Shown one piece after another: positions 61,506-64,000 of a DNA stretch of 64,000 nt. The translations under genes and the position numbers were made by a program. The stretch comes from Azospirillum brasilense (GTDB taxonomy: Bacteria; Pseudomonadota; Alphaproteobacteria; Azospirillales; Azospirillaceae). Location: NCBI RefSeq assembly GCF_022023855.1, contig NZ_CP059450.1, positions 744,001-808,000 on the forward strand. Reading direction: 5' to 3'. The notes beneath the pieces were generated by a model. That model did not search any database. It was not told the DNA's origin and saw only the letters and a program-made list of their open reading frames with translations. Position 1 is the first letter of the stretch, and every line of letters starts with the position of its first letter.

Positions 61506-63097
61506 ATAATTTCGGCCTCTTGGGCCGCCTCCTTGATGGAGTGTCGAACGGCGGGCATGCCGGGTGGGAAGCGGGCGGTCATGGAACCGCCCGGCTGCCG
61601 TTCACATTGGTGGGTAATGGCCCGCTGACAACCACCGAACCCGCAATAATGCCCGGCTGTGGCAGAGCCGCCGCCGCCGGGCCGGTTCCCGCGTCCGTTC
61701 GCACCCCCAATCATCATCGATCCGTCACCGAACGGTCACGTGGAGACGCTATCCGGCAACCAGCCGGGGTGCGACGCCATCAGCCATACACTTAGTGCTG
61801 GCCTGCGCCCCCCTGGCGCGGGACGGGATTGGACCGGGTGCCGGCTTCGGATCGGGCAACTGCTCCAAAGTCGGCCCAGGTTGCGCCATGTGCTACGCAG
61901 CGAGCTGGTGCTGGAGATGCAGCCCTCCGGGAAGACGTTAACACCGTCAGGTGCCCGGCCCTCCACCACGGCCGGTGGCCTTTGGCGACGCCGTCGCATG
62001 ATCATAGGGCGTTGATCAGTGACGTGGTCTGGAAATGCGAAAGGCCGGTCCCGAGCGGGAACCGGCCTTGGCGAACAGGTGATTTGGTTGCGGGGATGGG
62101 CAACCGCCCTTGTTTGCTGCTCTCGGCGGAGTGCCTGCTCCTCAGGCAGCGGGGGTAGGTGATGGTTTGTTCGCCATTTTTCCGTTGGCACATCCGTCGA
62201 GCGTCGAAGCTCACCCATCGATGCCGGAGACTTGTGGCGTCACGCCGCGTAAACACTGTCGCGTCGAACGCGACGAGCAGCAGATCAACCCCGCCATTGA
62301 GCGCTTCTCTCTCTCCGCCCGGCCCAAGCCGGAGAAATGTTCGACCGTCGGCTGAACATAGGACTCGGCCAATCCAGCAGCGTAAACGGGGGCAATGTTC
62401 CCAACAACGGCCAGGGCGCTTGAGATTGCCCGCCGCGCGATGAGGCTGTTGAACTCTTGCGGGTCAGGTGCCCGCTCGTGACGGAGGCAGAGCACCGGTG
62501 CGAAGCAATGGTAACATCCGAAGACAGCAGATCACGAACGTGGCCAATGTCCGGAGCATGCAGTAGCGCGGCGTTGGTCGGGAGGGAGGCCGGTCGGCTT
62601 GGAAGCCGCAGCGACAGCTTCAACGTGATCCCGCCCTCCTGGTCGGCCGTCACACGCACCGGCGCATGTCAAACGCATAATGGCATTCACGGCGACAGCC
62701 GCTACGGCTGCCACGAAGCGAAGAACGGGGGCGAACGCCACCACGTCAGCCACATCTTCGACATGGGCGGTAACACGGCCCGGCTCGTGCGCACCGCGGG
62801 CCCAGCCGAGAATGTTGCGATGGGTTGGGTTGCCGGCGAGGTGAACAAGGTGCGCCTTGCCGGCGAGTTGCACTTCAGCGCCCGCTATTGGAAAGTCAAG
62901 CGCCGGGTTCATCGCCCATGGCGAAGGGGAAGACCCATCAAAACCCGTGTCGCCGCGCCCAGGGGCCAACCTTCCCCGTGCCTCCAACAAGCCCTTTCGG
63001 AGCGCTGATGGATGATCCGGGCGAGCTTCTTTACCTTGCCCTAAGCTGTACGGAATATGGCATCATCCACTCTCAATATGTATTTGGGGAAACATTC
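61506..63097. other. 1.6-kb stretch without a convincing gene
   Basis: Open frames occur on both strands but none has a ribosome site plus recognisable protein character. The plus-strand frame at 62457-63008 (tract RYGCHEAKNGGERHHVSHIF) and the minus-strand frame at 62532-62990 compete over the same bases. A hairpin lies at 62041-62069 (AAGGCCGGT with ACCGGCCTT). The stretch separates core metabolism from the caspase/Trypco1 pair and could be an old insertion junction. Confidence 0.5.
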
Positions 63098-63412
63098 ATG
63101 TCCAAATCGACCATTCCCGTGATCGTCACACGCACCAGCGATCCGTTGGCCACCAAGAGCATCGTCGCGAAGGCTGCCGAAGCCGTGCGGGAAGTCGCAA
63201 ACATCGATACCGAAGTCCTGAGAAACAATCTGTCCGAGCTTATCGGCCGTGTGAGCAAGGTTATCGAGGTGGCCGAGGCATCGGCCGGGGGCCTGACGCT
63301 GACCGAGGTGGAGGTTGGGGTGGAGATCAACGCGGAAGGTGGGGTCGCCCTGATCGGCACGGCGTCGGTCGGCGCCACGGCTTCCATCAGCCTGACGTTC
63401 CAGAGGAAATAA
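63098..63412 (+). CDS. Trypco1-like (trypsin-co-occurring domain) small protein
   Basis: A 104-residue protein. The N-terminal half has helices (SIVAKAAEAVREVANIDTEV). The C-terminal half, LTEVEVGVEINAEGGVALIG followed by a final strand ending SLTFQRK, matches the strand pattern of Trypco1/CU044_2847-type domains. These accompany proteases and other effectors in bacterial conflict systems. Its TAA overlaps the ATG of the caspase gene by one base, so the two are coupled. The region is visibly less GC-rich than the window average. The family call is by pattern and not certain. Confidence 0.7.
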   Translation: MSKSTIPVIVTRTSDPLATKSIVAKAAEAVREVANIDTEVLRNNLSELIGRVSKVIEVAEASAGGLTLTEVEVGVEINAEGGVALIGTASVGATASISLTFQRK

Positions 63413-64000
63413 TGAACAATCGCCGGCACGCCCTTCTGCTCGCAATCGCGGATTATCAGCAAGTCACTGCGCTGCCTTACGTTCACGGCGACGTGCCGCG
63501 GATGAAAGACGCGCTCAGGCGGATGGGCGTGCCGGACGACAACGTTCGGGCACACGGGGCAGGAGGCGACGACTCCCCCAGCATGAGCCGCAACTACATC
63601 CGCTCACGCATTCGAGAGTTCCTCGACGCCGCCGCGGCGGAAAGCCATCTGATCGTTTATTTCTCCGGTCACGGTTTCGAACAGGAAAACCACCGCCTGC
63701 TGCTTCCGCAGGATTATGACCAGCGATACCAAGCGTCCGTGTCGGAACTCATCAGCGACCAGGACTTGGTCGATTGGGCACGGGAATCGAAAGCGGCATC
63801 CGTTCTGTTCATCATCGACACATGCCGCCAAGGGGTGCGATTCGAGCCCGTGCCGGTGAGCAAATCGGCGCTCGAACGGCCTCCCGCGGCCGACTTGACC
63901 CCGTCCCTGCACACTCCCACGATCGCCATCGTTTTCAGCTGCGATTCCGGTGAATTCAGCTGTGTCGACCGGCAGGACAAGGAATGCAGCGCCTTCACCC
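63412..64000 (+). CDS. Caspase-like (peptidase C14) protein, truncated by window edge
   Basis: The first 196 residues are visible, open to the edge. The p20 catalytic dyad is complete: LIVYFSGHGFEQ with His87, and VLFIIDTCRQG with Cys138. The N-terminal strand HALLLAIADYQQV is the usual beginning of prokaryotic caspase homologues. Such proteases act as death effectors in bacterial defence or signalling, often with a C-terminal sensor domain, which here would lie beyond 64000. The start follows GAGGAAA. Confidence 0.88.
   Translation, partial: MNNRRHALLLAIADYQQVTALPYVHGDVPRMKDALRRMGVPDDNVRAHGAGGDDSPSMSRNYIRSRIREFLDAAAAESHLIVYFSGHGFEQENHRLLLPQDYDQRYQASVSELISDQDLVDWARESKAASVLFIIDTCRQGVRFEPVPVSKSALERPPAADLTPSLHTPTIAIVFSCDSGEFSCVDRQDKECSAFT

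Noticed and set aside
62457..63008. Plus-strand frame of 183 residues with a His-rich stretch
   Set aside because: No ribosome site and no family pattern; a competing minus-strand frame covers the same bases.
1..64000. tRNA, rRNA or complete insertion sequences
   Set aside because: No cloverleaf-like T-loop signature, rRNA segment or intact transposase was noticed when reading both strands; a dedicated search could still find a degenerate one.

Overview
The window is about 64 kb of GC-rich DNA with dense, often translationally coupled genes. It looks like an alphaproteobacterium of the Azospirillum type. Supporting signs are PhyR (a response regulator with an N-terminal sigma-like domain), FlbT next to a flagellin, an RpoH sigma factor, a cyanide-insensitive-type bd oxidase, an Mla-type lipid transporter, and several strong sigma-54 promoter matches. 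The genus is an inference from gene content and style.

Layout. 0-9 kb: a conserved hypothetical gene cut by the left edge, an orphan phyR, purU, a small gene, a three-gene ExbB/TolQ-like membrane operon behind a consensus sigma-54 promoter, a 55-residue coiled-coil gene, a Tat-exported cell-wall amidase, a dual-BON lipoprotein and a secreted repeat protein. 9-39 kb: a flagellin glycosylation island. It holds a TPR-methyltransferase, giant TPR-glycosyltransferase proteins with two and three GT modules in one chain, DUF465, FlbT and flagellin. A 14-gene minus-strand run follows, encoding KAS III, FabG-like SDR, AMP-ligase, ACP, hydrolase, ACP, SpsF-like cytidylyltransferase, PseI, a GT, a TPR-GT, a sugar nucleotidyltransferase, PseH-like GNAT, an SDR and a Rieske oxygenase. 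A divergent KAS III plus SDR pair and PseG close the island. 39-49 kb: a hypothetical gene, the cioAB-type oxidase, rpoH, a hypothetical gene, a four-gene MCE/Mla lipid-transport operon and apt. 49-61.5 kb: accessory metabolism and stress genes (CocE-like and Fic-like proteins with altered catalytic motifs, bacteriohemerythrin, BON, CYTH, DUF3309, CorA-like, phosphatase, LysR with aldo-keto reductase, pyruvate kinase). 61.5-64 kb: about 1.6 kb without a convincing gene, then a Trypco1-like small protein and a caspase-like protease that runs off the right edge.

How the genes fit together. PseI, PseG, PseH-like and SpsF-like proteins point to a pseudaminic-acid-like nonulosonate activated with CMP. 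PseB and PseC are not in the window. The coupled ACP/KAS III/SDR/ligase/hydrolase cassette could build an unusual short acyl group to decorate this sugar, and the Rieske oxygenase could modify it further. The TPR-GTs would transfer the glycan to the adjacent flagellin. Flagellin itself has a sigma-54 promoter and, upstream of it, four evenly spaced GGCA-N5-TGCC palindromes embedded in the 3' end of a KAS III gene.

Most interesting leads: the caspase/Trypco1 pair at the right edge (a likely conflict system, truncated here), the acyl-sugar cassette, the multi-module TPR-GTs, the phased palindromes, the sigma-54-driven ExbB/DUF2135-like membrane complex, and an orphan sigma-54 promoter plus terminator that may define a tiny RNA.
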